From Acholeplasmataceae bacterium (lineage in GTDB: Bacteria > Bacillota_I > Bacilli_A > Acholeplasmatales > Acholeplasmataceae): DNA of 64,000 nt. Of the stretch, positions 18,049 to 26,972 are shown piece by piece. The stretch covers positions 21,671 through 85,670 of the forward strand of contig RECG01000011.1 in assembly GCA_007692425.1 (NCBI GenBank), given 5' to 3'. Position 1 is the stretch's first letter, and each line of letters starts with the position of its first letter. A program made the translations under genes and the position numbers. The notes under the pieces were generated by a model. It made no database searches. It saw only the letters and a program-made list of their open reading frames with translations, and was not told the DNA's origin.

Positions 18049-19563
18049 ATGAATAAAAGTCTTCGTTGTCTTGCCCTGTTGCTGGCCATGACACTCTTTT
18101 TGGTTGGCTGTGGCCGTCAGCCCTCACCTGAACCCCAGGTAGTCTCCATTGAGATGAGCCGGCTGCCAGACAAGATTGAATATGTCTTGAATGAGCCCTT
18201 TTCCATGACAGGTGCCCAGATCAAAATCAATTTTGACGATGATTCTCACACATTGATGGATGTCCGCCCGGACATGGCGGGCACCGTCAGCACGTCGACA
18301 CCCGGTGTCATCACCGTCACCGTTTTTCATGCTGCCGGGTCGGGTGTTTTTTCCACCACGTTTGCCATCACTGTTCTTGAAGGTGATGATGAAATCGATG
18401 ATCCCGTCAATCCAGGTGATGATCCGGTCATCATGTTTGACAGCAGGGGAGGTAATCATGTCGAACCGATTGTGGCAGATGTCGGGCAGGCCGTCACACC
18501 TCCTTCCGATCCGGTCCGGGAAGGCTATGTCTTTGCCGGATGGTACATTGACATGGACGTCCTTGATCCTTATGTCTTTGACACCATGCCGGCATCCGGC
18601 ATCACCTTGTTCGCCGACTGGTCGTCCCTCGGGCTGACATATACCTTGAATGAAGAAGATGACACATATGCGGTCTCAAGTGAAGATGTCAAACATCTGT
18701 TGCATGTCGAAGTGCCAAGACGCATGGATGGTCGTCTGGTGACCGAGATTGCATCTTCGGGGTTCGCCAACATGTCTGTCATGATGTCAATCGTCTTGCC
18801 TGCATCAATCCATACCTGGAACACCGGTTCGTTTTACAATGCCGGATTGTTGCAGCATCTGCATCTATCGTCAAGAGTGGAAAAGATTTTGGGTAACGCT
18901 TTTCTACACACTTATTCGCTGACCTCATTCAGTGTTGATGAAAACAATCCCTTTTTCCAAGTGATTGATGATGTTCTTTTTTCCAAGAACGGCGAAACAC
19001 TCGTCCGTTATCCTTCCGGCAAAGAGAATGTCGGCACCTACACCTTGCCGGCACATGTGAAGATCATCGCCACCTTTGCCTTCGCCAGTTGCTATGACCT
19101 GACAAACATCATTCTTAATCATGGCCTGACGACCATCAATGAACACGCATTCTTTGATGCGACCGGACTGGAAGCGATTGTGATTCCAGATACCGTGACC
19201 ACGGTGGGAATGTATGCGTTTCGAATGAACATGAACCTCGCCAGCGTCACCTTGGGTTCCGGATTGTCCGGCATTTCCACTTACATGTTCAGCGATTGTG
19301 GCTCGTTGAAGGAAATCATCTTGCCCGTCAACATCACAACAATCGGCTACGGTGCGTTTTATGGTTGCCATCAGTTAAAAAGGGTCATCATCCAAAAACC
19401 CAGCAGCATGGGCATCATCCAAGGCCACTTGTTCATGTTCCAGGGCACTTCCAGTCAACTTGTCATCATCTTGCCTGACCAGGCATCCGTCGATGATTAC
19501 GGTAGTGCAACATACTGGTCAAGTTTCAAGAGTCGCATGCAGGTTGCTTCAAATGATGATTGA
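18049..19563 (+). CDS. BspA-type leucine-rich-repeat surface lipoprotein
   Basis: A 504-residue lipoprotein starting at ATG 18049 behind AAAGGAG (18034-18040); the frame opens 19 codons earlier. Residues 1-21 are a lipoprotein signal with lipobox FLVGC. Residues about 30-115 look like a bacterial Ig-like domain; about 125-200 are one InlB repeat (MFDSRGGNHVEPI ... REGYVFAGWY); about 230-495 are BspA-type (LRR_5) repeats such as LTNIILNHGLTTINEHAFFDATGLEAIVIPDTVTTVGMYAF. Such proteins sit on the membrane surface and usually mediate binding to other cells or polymers; the ligand here is unknown. It probably shares a transcript with the nucleotidyltransferase gene 39 bases downstream. Confidence 0.85.
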   Translation: MNKSLRCLALLLAMTLFLVGCGRQPSPEPQVVSIEMSRLPDKIEYVLNEPFSMTGAQIKINFDDDSHTLMDVRPDMAGTVSTSTPGVITVTVFHAAGSGVFSTTFAITVLEGDDEIDDPVNPGDDPVIMFDSRGGNHVEPIVADVGQAVTPPSDPVREGYVFAGWYIDMDVLDPYVFDTMPASGITLFADWSSLGLTYTLNEEDDTYAVSSEDVKHLLHVEVPRRMDGRLVTEIASSGFANMSVMMSIVLPASIHTWNTGSFYNAGLLQHLHLSSRVEKILGNAFLHTYSLTSFSVDENNPFFQVIDDVLFSKNGETLVRYPSGKENVGTYTLPAHVKIIATFAFASCYDLTNIILNHGLTTINEHAFFDATGLEAIVIPDTVTTVGMYAFRMNMNLASVTLGSGLSGISTYMFSDCGSLKEIILPVNITTIGYGAFYGCHQLKRVIIQKPSSMGIIQGHLFMFQGTSSQLVIILPDQASVDDYGSATYWSSFKSRMQVASNDD

Positions 19564-19602
19564 TGCCTCTAGAAAAGCGGCTTAATGAGGAGGATTTGAA
19601 CC

Positions 19603-20643
19603 ATGCAAGTCACCGAAGCGGCAACGTTGCTGATCAAGAAAATTGAACAAGATTATCGCGATGACATCGCTGTCGTGGTGATGATGGGCAGTCATCTTTA
19701 TCAGGACACCCATCCAAAATCGGATCTCGACCTCTACTTTATTCCAAAAACGGAACGAGGCTACCAACTGGGATTCGTGTTCATCATGCAGGGCATCGGT
19801 TTTGATTTCTGGCCCATCTCCTGGGAGCGGATTGAGCGCATTGCCAAACGTGAGGAACGCATCACAGCCATCATCACGGAAGGCAAGGTCCTCTACCACG
19901 GAACGGCTGCTGATTTGGAGCGTTTCAACCATTATCGCCTCATGGCATTGGACAAGCGCGACCAGAAGCGGTTGCAACATCTGGCTTACAAACAACTTCA
20001 ATCCGCCCAGGCAGTCTGGTTCGATTGCGCCAACGCAAGCACCACCACCGAGGCGAGAAGACACGCCATCAGTGCGTTGTTTCATGTCGTGGAAAGCCTC
20101 GCCCTTTTCAATGGCACCACCATCAAACGTGGGCGCGGTAAATTAAAAACGGAAATCTTGGCCATGCCATTCGTACCCGATGGTTTCGAGCGTCTTTACG
20201 ATGCCATCTTTGTCTCTGACCAAACCGGCATCATCAAGCAATCCATGCATGATTTGATCCGTTCGACCCGCAGTCTGTATGAGCGCCATCATGACAGACT
20301 ACCCAAAGAGGATTTCAAGTCGTTGGCGACAGGTTTCTACGAAGAACTCATCAATCATTATCACAAGATTGAACGTGCTGTCACCATCAACGATGCACAT
20401 ACCGCCCTTTACGTGGCCAGGGAAATCGAAAACGAACTTGCCTGGTTGTTTGCCGATTCCGGGACGACACCACCCGAACTTCCTGATTTGATTGAAGCCT
20501 ATGACGCCGATCATCTCGACGTGATCGGCCAGGCCGCGAAACAACATCAAGAAATGCTTGTTGCGTATTTCACCAGTCGGGGCGTCACTTTCAGGATGTT
20601 TGAAAACGAAGAAGAACTTGAGGCATATCTCGTATCATTGTAA
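19603..20643 (+). CDS. Nucleotidyltransferase-domain protein
   Basis: A 346-residue cytoplasmic protein. Its N-terminal 110 residues form a minimal nucleotidyltransferase fold with MMGSHLYQDTHPKSDLDLYFI (about 27-47). That gives the GS motif and the DxD pair that binds the metal-nucleotide. The remaining 230 residues are mostly helical and resemble the helical partner domain found in aminoglycoside-type and HEPN-linked nucleotidyltransferases. A role in transferring a nucleotide to a small molecule or protein is inferred; no substrate can be given. GAGGAGG upstream of ATG 19603 supports the start. It lies 39 bases after the BspA-like gene and ends at a strong terminator. Confidence 0.75.
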   Translation: MQVTEAATLLIKKIEQDYRDDIAVVVMMGSHLYQDTHPKSDLDLYFIPKTERGYQLGFVFIMQGIGFDFWPISWERIERIAKREERITAIITEGKVLYHGTAADLERFNHYRLMALDKRDQKRLQHLAYKQLQSAQAVWFDCANASTTTEARRHAISALFHVVESLALFNGTTIKRGRGKLKTEILAMPFVPDGFERLYDAIFVSDQTGIIKQSMHDLIRSTRSLYERHHDRLPKEDFKSLATGFYEELINHYHKIERAVTINDAHTALYVAREIENELAWLFADSGTTPPELPDLIEAYDADHLDVIGQAAKQHQEMLVAYFTSRGVTFRMFENEEELEAYLVSL

Positions 20644-20681
20644 CCACCGTGCATCAAACAACAACCTATCTGAACAGGTCA

Positions 20682-20711
20682 AAAAAGACTGTCAATCATG
20701 ACAGTCTTTTT
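20682..20711. terminator. Bidirectional terminator
   Basis: AAAAAGACTGTC (20682-20693) and GACAGTCTTTTT (20700-20711) form a 12-base-pair stem that is symmetric for both strands. It separates the nucleotidyltransferase gene from the convergent dtxR-type gene. Confidence 0.88.
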
Positions 20712-20739
20712 GCTTCATGCAACCATCGGGTATTCACAT

Positions 20740-21393
20740 TCAAATGGATTGTGCGTAGATGAGTTGGGCGTTTTGCAGACTCAGATAGATATCCTGATCG
20801 CCCTTTGTAATGACCATCATGTCATTAAAGTTGTCAACAGCCTTGATTGTGATAATGTCGCCGATGATCAACCCTTTTTGATCAAGAAAGCCCAATAGCG
20901 GCTTGGTATCGGTCGCCCGGTTGATTTTCAAGCGATCCCCGACCTCATATTGCGTCAAAGGTTTTTGTTCTTGATGGTGGATGCGTCCTTTGGCATCCGG
21001 AATCGGATTGCCATGCTGGCAAAACTTCGGATATCCGAGATAGGCATCGAGTTTGTCAATGACTTGTGTGCTGGCCGCATGCTCAAGGTTTTCCGCATCA
21101 AAATGCACATCCTGCCAGGAAAAACCGAGTTTTTCAGTTAAAAAGACTTCCCATAACCGATGGGCCCTGATCATCTTAACGGCTTGTTCCAAGCCTTTAC
21201 GGGTCAAACCGACACCTTTATAGGGATAAAAGACCAACAATTTCTTGGCTTCCAGCTTCTTGATCATTTCATTGACACTTTGATCGGTGATGTTGAATCT
21301 CGCTGAAATATCGCTTGTTTTGACCAAATCAATATTCTGTTCGCGAGTCAGTTCGTAAATGGTCTTCAAATAATCTTCTTCAGCACGATGCAT
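20740..21393 (-). CDS. DtxR/MntR-family metal-dependent repressor
   Basis: A protein of about 217 residues of the DtxR family. An N-terminal winged helix (EEDYLKTIYELTREQNIDLVKTSDISARFNITDQSVNEMIKKLEAKKLL) binds DNA. A helical metal-binding and dimerisation domain follows, with RAHRLWEVF and DAENLEHAAS supplying His and Glu ligands, and a C-terminal FeoA/SH3-like domain (about 145-215) ends the protein. The frame opens at 21432, but ATG 21393 is preferred because AAAGGAG lies 12 bases upstream and family homology starts at MHRAEEDYL. It is the second gene after the ZIP transporter. A DtxR-like palindrome covers their shared promoter, so metal-dependent autorepression is likely. Zn, Mn or Fe cannot be distinguished. 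Confidence 0.9.
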   Translation of the reverse strand: MHRAEEDYLKTIYELTREQNIDLVKTSDISARFNITDQSVNEMIKKLEAKKLLVFYPYKGVGLTRKGLEQAVKMIRAHRLWEVFLTEKLGFSWQDVHFDAENLEHAASTQVIDKLDAYLGYPKFCQHGNPIPDAKGRIHHQEQKPLTQYEVGDRLKINRATDTKPLLGFLDQKGLIIGDIITIKAVDNFNDMMVITKGDQDIYLSLQNAQLIYAQSI

Positions 21394-21424
21394 GTCTTGT
21401 TCCCGCTCCTTTGAACAGCAATCT

Positions 21425-22219
21425 TCAAACAAACAAAATCAAACTCAATGCCATCAACGCCATGCCTGTGACCAACCCTAGAATCGAAAGGTGATGCTTA
21501 CCATATTTTTCAGATGTCGGCAGGAGTTCATCCATGGAAATGTATACCATGATGCCACCGACGAAGGCAAAGGTCAAACCAAAGGTCAAATCACTGAAAA
21601 TCGTCAACAACAAGAAGTAACCAAGCAAAGCACCAATCGGTTCGGCAAGCCCCGATAACAACGCATAAAGAAACGCTTTGGTACGTGATCCCGTCGCCTG
21701 ATAAATCGGGACCGCCACCGCGATGCCTTCAGGGATGTTATGGATGGCGAGGGCAACGGCGATGCTGATCCCGAGCGCGGGGCTTTCCAAGGCAGCGATG
21801 AAAGTCGCCAACCCTTCAGGGAAGTTGTGGATGGCGATCGCCAAAGCGGAAAAGACGCCCATGCGCATCAGGTTGTTTTTTTCTTTTTGATCTTCAGAGA
21901 GGTTGAGATCAGGAATTTCATGGGGATTGTCACGTGAGGGAATGATCAGGTCAATGATCGCGATAAAGCCGATGCCGACAAAAAAAGCAACGGTGGCCAA
22001 GATGTATCCGCGTGATTCTGAGTGGAATTGTTGAAGCGATTCGATTGCTTTAGGCAGGATTTCAACAAAGGAAACGTAAATCATCACCCCGGCGCTGAAT
22101 CCCAGGGCAAAGGTCAGAAAATTTTTACTGGCCGCTTTCTTATGAAAGGCAAGCAAGCCGCCGATCCCGGTCGAAAGTCCGGCAAACAAGGTCAGTAAGA
22201 AAGCATTCAGATAACTCAT
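21425..22219 (-). CDS. ZIP-family divalent metal importer (ZupT-like)
   Basis: A 264-residue inner-membrane protein with about eight helices. The two metal-site helices carry [12 protein letters not shown] (near residue 134) and [16 protein letters not shown] (near residue 158), the double HNxPEG signature of ZupT-type ZIP transporters, which import Zn2+ and sometimes Fe2+ or Mn2+. ISMDELLP near the C-terminus also fits the family. The length is typical for bacterial ZIP proteins. It is followed 32 bases later by a DtxR-family repressor, and both are read from a promoter containing a palindromic metal-box-like operator. The pair looks like a self-contained metal homeostasis unit. Confidence 0.93.
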   Translation of the reverse strand: MSYLNAFLLTLFAGLSTGIGGLLAFHKKAASKNFLTFALGFSAGVMIYVSFVEILPKAIESLQQFHSESRGYILATVAFFVGIGFIAIIDLIIPSRDNPHEIPDLNLSEDQKEKNNLMRMGVFSALAIAIHNFPEGLATFIAALESPALGISIAVALAIHNIPEGIAVAVPIYQATGSRTKAFLYALLSGLAEPIGALLGYFLLLTIFSDLTFGLTFAFVGGIMVYISMDELLPTSEKYGKHHLSILGLVTGMALMALSLILFV

Positions 22220-22236
22220 GGTGTTCTCCGTTCAAA

Positions 22237-22266
22237 CTTATAAATTAAGGTTAAGCTTAAAATCAA
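22237..22266 (-). promoter_or_regulatory. zip-dtxR promoter with DtxR-like operator
   Basis: On the minus strand, TTGATT (22261-22266) and TATAAG (22237-22242) are 18 bases apart. The spacer contains TTAAGCTTAA (22251-22260) within a longer inverted repeat of TTAAG/CTTAA units, resembling DtxR/MntR boxes. It is the likely autoregulatory site. Confidence 0.65.
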
Positions 22267-22370
22267 TTTAATGATAGCATGACTAAATGGGTTTGTCAAT
22301 AGCAAGCATCCAGAAAAGCGCTATGAACAAGGTTAAAGGACAAAAAATCAAGCATTTAACAATTCACATG

Positions 22371-22393
22371 AAAAAGACGGCAAACGCCGTCTT
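22371..22393 (-). terminator. Terminator of the GH18 gene
   Basis: AAGACGGC (22374-22381) pairs with GCCGTCTT (22386-22393). Read on the minus strand the hairpin is followed by TTTTT. It isolates the zip-dtxR unit from the upstream gene. Confidence 0.82.
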
Positions 22394-22431
22394 CTGACCA
22401 TGAACATGCGGTCAAACCCGGTCATTTCAAA

Positions 22432-24648
22432 TCATTTGTTCAATCCGGACCGCAGGGCATTCAACAGGATGCCAGTCGTATCCGTACCGTATTCCCAAAA
22501 CATCATCCCCGCCAAGCCATGTTCAATCACATATTCGCTCTTTTCAATCACCGATCTCGGATCATCATACGAAATGAAGACCGTGCCATCAGTCTTGATG
22601 ATATAGGGCACTCCGGCGTTCTGATCGTAAAACCTTTGATAATCAGGATGCGTCAAAAAATGATTGGCGATATCATGGTAATACACCGAACCGGCATTGG
22701 TCCAAGCGGTCCATGATTGTGTCGCAGGATTATAACTGCGGGTTTGACGAATGCCGTAAAACGCGACGCCGACGATGATTTTGCTGTAAGCCACCCCGTA
22801 TTGCTGGTAAAAAATATCCAAACTCTCCTCAATGGAACAACTGGTCAATGTCCGGCCCGCCAAAAATGTCGGATGATGGGATGTCTGACTCCTGTAAAGT
22901 GCGTTTTGATAATACCCATGACTGGATGTCATGCCGTAAGTCATCATGTTGATATAATCCAGATATTGTGCCGAGTTGATCAAATCGTACATGGGAGGTT
23001 GCCACATGCCGCCTGTGATGGCGGTCGTGACCAGATGATGAGGGTTGTTGGCCTTGACACGTTGATGAATCACCCGCATGAGTGTCGTGAAACGGGTGGC
23101 TTCCGGTCCGGTTGGTGTCTCCCAGTCGATATCGACACCGTCAAAGCCATGCTGGTTGATCATGGCCACGATATTGGCGGCCAAGGTTTCAATCAATGTC
23201 ATGTTGGCGGCAATCACCGACCAGGATGACTCAGGTGCGATCGACATGATGACCCAGTTGCCATGCAGTTTGGCTTTCGGCATGATATGTTGTGAAACAT
23301 TGGACAAGTAAAACGATCCGGTCAAAGATGCATCCGCATTGGCTGTGATGAAGGCGGTGTTGATGACATCAAGCGTTTGAAAAAAGTCATCATTGACGAG
23401 ATGGTAGTTGCGATAAATGTAGCTGGATGCGATGGGTGCCGATAACGGTTTATAGCCGTCGACATCAATCTCATAGGTCCGGATGCGCGTCTCATCATCC
23501 AAAGAGATTTCAGCGGTCAACTGTACGGTAACGGCCTCATAGGGTTTTGTGAATAAACCTTGGAGACTGATCACGTGTTCCTCGGTGCTGGACCAAAGGA
23601 TGTCAAAATGGCTATATGACGAAGGAAGCGTGATGTCATCGTTCGCCTTGGCTGGAATCAAGGCATCCAAAAAGGCCTCAAGCGCCGCCCAGGAGGCCCC
23701 CTCCCACATGGCGGTGTAAGTGATGGCGCGGATGTTTTGATTCATCCGGTAGCCTGGAAAAGAGGTGACGGTCACACCATTTAACGACCAGCCCATGAAC
23801 GTATAGCCGGGACGGACGGGCAAGGGCAGGTCATCCGCGGTTTTGAACATGATGTCGAGTGTTTGGGAAACGACATCCAATGTATAAAAAGAGACACCGA
23901 GCTCACCGGATGTATAATCGTCCACAGGGCCATCGAAGCGGACAAAAAGTCCGGTCTCAGCCTGTTCCGTGTAATTCATGACGGTGAGTTTGGCGGTGTG
24001 ATCCTGACATTGCAGATGCACCGCCAGGATATACTCATAAGCCGGCAGGTCAAGATGTGCGACAGCAGCAGTCGAATGATCGGCATGGACCACCTCATAA
24101 GCCTCATGAGGCTCGCTGTAGATGATGAACAATTTATAAAACCAACGCAATGCTGTATATGAAGAGTCGAAAAGCGTGAAAGTCTGGCCTGTCGTATCAC
24201 CAAACGTTGTCAAGGTCAATACTTGATCAGGAAGCAGATGATCAAAAATAGCACCGGACCAATGACCGCCGTTCAAATCAAAAGTGACTTGCACGTCCCT
24301 CAAGGCGTCAGGGGTGATGTCATCAAGATGATTGACAACAAGCGTGATGATGCGTGCATCATGTTGAAAAGATGCCTGATCCATCAGGATGCCGTTGATC
24401 GAGACCGACACATCATCAGTGAATGTGCGACGGTTGGCGGCCTGAATGATGATGACATGTCCGTTTTCTTGTTCGTTGATCACGGCATCATAACCCCTGC
24501 CTTTGTCAAGAATATGCATTGTCGCAAGATCAATCGTCATCTCGACCTTGTCGATTGAACGGTCAAAAAAGGATGTCTGGCATCCGGCCAAGACACCGGT
24601 TGATAGCACCAGGGTGAAGATGATGAAAAGTGGTCTGAACGCATGCAT
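22432..24648 (-). CDS. GH18-family lipoprotein with InlB-like repeat
   Basis: A 738-residue lipoprotein (lipobox LAGC, Cys23). The first 300 residues are beta-rich and end in an InlB-like segment (RPGYTFMGWSL). Residues about 320-410 form an Ig-like linker. Residues about 410-735 are a glycoside hydrolase 18 barrel with GFDGVDIDWE (near residue 508), which contains the DxxDxDxE catalytic signature, and later MMTYGM and FWEYGTD as expected. GH18 enzymes cleave beta-1,4 bonds in chitin, related N-acetylglucosamine polymers or peptidoglycan. The enzyme is displayed on the outer membrane face. It has its own promoter and terminator. Substrate preference between chitin and peptidoglycan is open; the nearby amino-sugar salvage genes make either useful. 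Confidence 0.88.
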   Translation of the reverse strand: MHAFRPLFIIFTLVLSTGVLAGCQTSFFDRSIDKVEMTIDLATMHILDKGRGYDAVINEQENGHVIIIQAANRRTFTDDVSVSINGILMDQASFQHDARIITLVVNHLDDITPDALRDVQVTFDLNGGHWSGAIFDHLLPDQVLTLTTFGDTTGQTFTLFDSSYTALRWFYKLFIIYSEPHEAYEVVHADHSTAAVAHLDLPAYEYILAVHLQCQDHTAKLTVMNYTEQAETGLFVRFDGPVDDYTSGELGVSFYTLDVVSQTLDIMFKTADDLPLPVRPGYTFMGWSLNGVTVTSFPGYRMNQNIRAITYTAMWEGASWAALEAFLDALIPAKANDDITLPSSYSHFDILWSSTEEHVISLQGLFTKPYEAVTVQLTAEISLDDETRIRTYEIDVDGYKPLSAPIASSYIYRNYHLVNDDFFQTLDVINTAFITANADASLTGSFYLSNVSQHIMPKAKLHGNWVIMSIAPESSWSVIAANMTLIETLAANIVAMINQHGFDGVDIDWETPTGPEATRFTTLMRVIHQRVKANNPHHLVTTAITGGMWQPPMYDLINSAQYLDYINMMTYGMTSSHGYYQNALYRSQTSHHPTFLAGRTLTSCSIEESLDIFYQQYGVAYSKIIVGVAFYGIRQTRSYNPATQSWTAWTNAGSVYYHDIANHFLTHPDYQRFYDQNAGVPYIIKTDGTVFISYDDPRSVIEKSEYVIEHGLAGMMFWEYGTDTTGILLNALRSGLNK

Positions 24649-24714
24649 GATGAACCTGCCTTATGAATTGATGATCATGTCAGACATGGATGCCTGTCGA
24701 TGTCATGCACTACC

Positions 24715-24720
24715 ATTATA
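24715..24720 (-). promoter_or_regulatory. Probable -10 box of the GH18 gene
   Basis: A minus-strand TATAAT 66 bases upstream of the GH18 start; the -35 region (TGGCGG at 18 bases) is poor. Confidence 0.4.
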
Positions 24721-24791
24721 CTATGATTCACGGACAATCCGCCATAGAAGGCCAATTTACATTTATCTTACATCCCAACATCGCATGAATA

Positions 24792-24800
24792 TGATACAAT
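24792..24800 (+). promoter_or_regulatory. Extended -10 promoter of the CrtI-like gene
   Basis: TGATACAAT (TGn plus TACAAT) ends 27 bases before the start codon; no -35 box is visible. Confidence 0.5.
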
Positions 24801-24827
24801 ATTCATGGATTAGATGGTGAAGACGTG

Positions 24828-26276
24828 ATGAAATCAATGAAAAAAGTCGTGATTATCGGTGCGGGGCTGACAGGTCTCAGTGCCGGCATCACACTCCAAA
24901 AAAACGGAATCCAATCAGAGATTTATGAGATGGCACCCTGGCCGGGCGGCGTATGCACCGCCTGGACACGAAAAGGTCATACTTTTGACGGTTGCATCCA
25001 TTGGATGGTGGGCACCAGGACAGGCGATCCGATGCGCAAGATGTATGAAGACGTCGGCGCGCTCAATCCGGAAACCGTCATCTATAACCCCTTCGAGATC
25101 ACCATGGAAATCGCAGGACAGGTCTACCGCATTCCCATGAATGTCGAGCTTTTTCATGATTATCTCGTCTCAATCGCACCTGAAGACAGTCGCTTCATCA
25201 CACGGTTTTGTAAAGAATTGGAACGCATCGCCAACAGTGTCATGATCACCGGAAAACCGAAAAGCATGTCTGATTTCTATGTCTTGATGACCAAAGGAAG
25301 AGGCTTCTTCCGGGCCATCATCAAACATTTGCGTAAAACCGTCGGACAATATGCAAAACCTGTTCAAAACGACCAGTTGCGAAGCATCATCCACCACCTG
25401 ATGCCCCCCTCCATGTCCGTGTTCGCCCTGGTGATGATGCTCGGCACCCGTATGTCGGACAACGGCGGTTACCCCATCGGTGGTGCCAAAGACATGATCA
25501 AACGCATGTCCTCCCTCTATGAAAAACTGGGTGGCAAGCTAACATGTGACAGCAAAGTTGATGAGATCATGGTGGAAGGCGGAACAGTCAAAGGCATCAT
25601 GACCAAAGGTGCTTTCAAGGAAGCGACACACGTGATTGCCGCCTGTGACATGTATGACACCTTGCAGCGGATGCTCAAGGGCAGATATCCGCATCCCGTC
25701 CTTGACAAGCTGCTCAAAGACGGACCACTCTTTTCCCCGGTCATGCTGGTCTCATACGGCTTGAAGCGTTCATTCGACATTCCTTTCAGCATTGTCCATC
25801 GCCTGCAGACACCTTTGAAAACCGGCGGTAACATGAGTGTCAACAGTTATCATTTACGTTCTTTTGATTTCGATCCTTCGTTCGCACCTCCGGGAAAAAG
25901 CAGTGTCATGGTGATGTTGTCCGCAGCTTTTGACGAATGGCATGATTTGAGGATCAACCATTATCAAGCCTATCAAACGAAAAAGCTTGAGATTGCCCAT
26001 CAACTGGCTGACCACATCAACCTCCGTTATCCCGGATTCAAGGATGCGATCGAGGTCATTGATGTCGCCACCCCGTCGACCTATCATCGTCTCAACAATT
26101 TATACAAGGCATCTTATGAAGGATTTTTACCAGAACCGGCTTTGTTGAAACTAAACATCAAACCAAGCATCAAAGGCATCAGGAATCTCTATCTGGCTGG
26201 TCAGTGGACCACGCCGGGTGGAGGCATCCCCCCTGCCGTCATGAGCGGAATCCAGACCGCCAATAAGATCAAATAG
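24828..26276 (+). CDS. CrtI/phytoene-desaturase-like FAD oxidoreductase
   Basis: A protein of about 482 residues of the FAD-dependent amine oxidase/phytoene desaturase superfamily. The N-terminal Rossmann motif is VVIIGAGLTGLSAGITLQKNG, followed by YEMAPWPGGVCTAWTRKGHTFDGCIHW. The C-terminal FAD motif is LYLAGQWTTPGGGIPPAVMSG, as in CrtI and CrtISO-like enzymes. It should be cytoplasmic or membrane-peripheral and may reduce, isomerise or desaturate a polyene or other lipid. No carotenoid genes are adjacent, so the substrate is unknown. GTG 24825, ATG 24828 and ATG 24837 are all possible starts. A flavodoxin gene begins 10 bases after the stop and may supply or accept its electrons. Confidence 0.82.
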   Translation: MKSMKKVVIIGAGLTGLSAGITLQKNGIQSEIYEMAPWPGGVCTAWTRKGHTFDGCIHWMVGTRTGDPMRKMYEDVGALNPETVIYNPFEITMEIAGQVYRIPMNVELFHDYLVSIAPEDSRFITRFCKELERIANSVMITGKPKSMSDFYVLMTKGRGFFRAIIKHLRKTVGQYAKPVQNDQLRSIIHHLMPPSMSVFALVMMLGTRMSDNGGYPIGGAKDMIKRMSSLYEKLGGKLTCDSKVDEIMVEGGTVKGIMTKGAFKEATHVIAACDMYDTLQRMLKGRYPHPVLDKLLKDGPLFSPVMLVSYGLKRSFDIPFSIVHRLQTPLKTGGNMSVNSYHLRSFDFDPSFAPPGKSSVMVMLSAAFDEWHDLRINHYQAYQTKKLEIAHQLADHINLRYPGFKDAIEVIDVATPSTYHRLNNLYKASYEGFLPEPALLKLNIKPSIKGIRNLYLAGQWTTPGGGIPPAVMSGIQTANKIK

Positions 26277-26286
26277 GGAGCCAGTC

Positions 26287-26814
26287 ATGTCAATCAAACC
26301 ATTAATCGTCTATTATTCCTTTTATGGAAACACGGAAGTTGTCGCCAAAGAAATCCAAAAACAGACGGGTTCGGACCTGATCCGCATCGAAGAAGTCAAG
26401 TCCAGAAAAAAGGGTGCGATGATCGGTCCGGCCTTTGCCGCCTTGCTGGGATGCAAATCCGCCATCAAGCCAATGGATTTCATCATGGCAGACCACGATA
26501 CCATCTTTTTAGGCCTGCAGGTCTGGGCCAGACACACGACACCGGCCATCAACCGGTTTATCAGCAAGGCTGCCTTTAAAGGCAAGAAGGTCTACCTGTT
26601 CATCACCAACGCTGAACAGACAAAACCGGAAAACATCATTGCTTCAGTGACCAGACGCATCACCAAAAAAGGCGGCACCGTGGTCGATGTGTTCGCCCAC
26701 CGCTCACCCTGGCTTCCCAACGATGACAGGGTCATCCCTGCTGATGAGATTATCAATCCGGTCAGCTCATGGTTGGCGCAAGCCGGTCTGATCGATGATG
26801 CGCAGTCTGCATGA
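26287..26814 (+). CDS. Flavodoxin-family protein
   Basis: A 175-residue cytoplasmic flavodoxin-fold protein. The FMN phosphate loop is YYSFYGNTEVVAKEI (about residues 9-23), and the second FMN-binding segment is FLGLQVWARHTTPAINRFI (about 77-95). It resembles flavodoxins that carry low-potential electrons and the related NAD(P)H-dependent reductases. It sits 10 bases after the CrtI-like gene on the same transcript, pointing to a shared redox function. A strong terminator follows. Confidence 0.87.
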   Translation: MSIKPLIVYYSFYGNTEVVAKEIQKQTGSDLIRIEEVKSRKKGAMIGPAFAALLGCKSAIKPMDFIMADHDTIFLGLQVWARHTTPAINRFISKAAFKGKKVYLFITNAEQTKPENIIASVTRRITKKGGTVVDVFAHRSPWLPNDDRVIPADEIINPVSSWLAQAGLIDDAQSA

Positions 26815-26853
26815 TGTTTAAGGCAGGACCACTTTCAAAAAACATACATAAAC

Positions 26854-26884
26854 ATGCAAGTATGTGACAGCTTGCATTTTTTTT
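26854..26884 (+). terminator. Terminator of the CrtI-like/flavodoxin operon
   Basis: ATGCAAG (26854-26860) pairs with CTTGCAT (26871-26877) across a 10-base loop and is followed by seven more T. Confidence 0.85.
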
Positions 26885-26923
26885 ATTTCTTGCCCGGTCC
26901 TTACGCCAGTCGTACAACAATGA

Positions 26924-26932
26924 TGTTATAAT
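26924..26932 (+). promoter_or_regulatory. Extended -10 promoter of the ROK-like gene
   Basis: TGTTATAAT is a perfect extended -10, 40 bases upstream of the start; the -35 position (CGCCAG) does not match. Confidence 0.6.
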
Positions 26933-26972
26933 AGGCATATCAAGATATCCGTTCAGACACAAGGAGAACATC

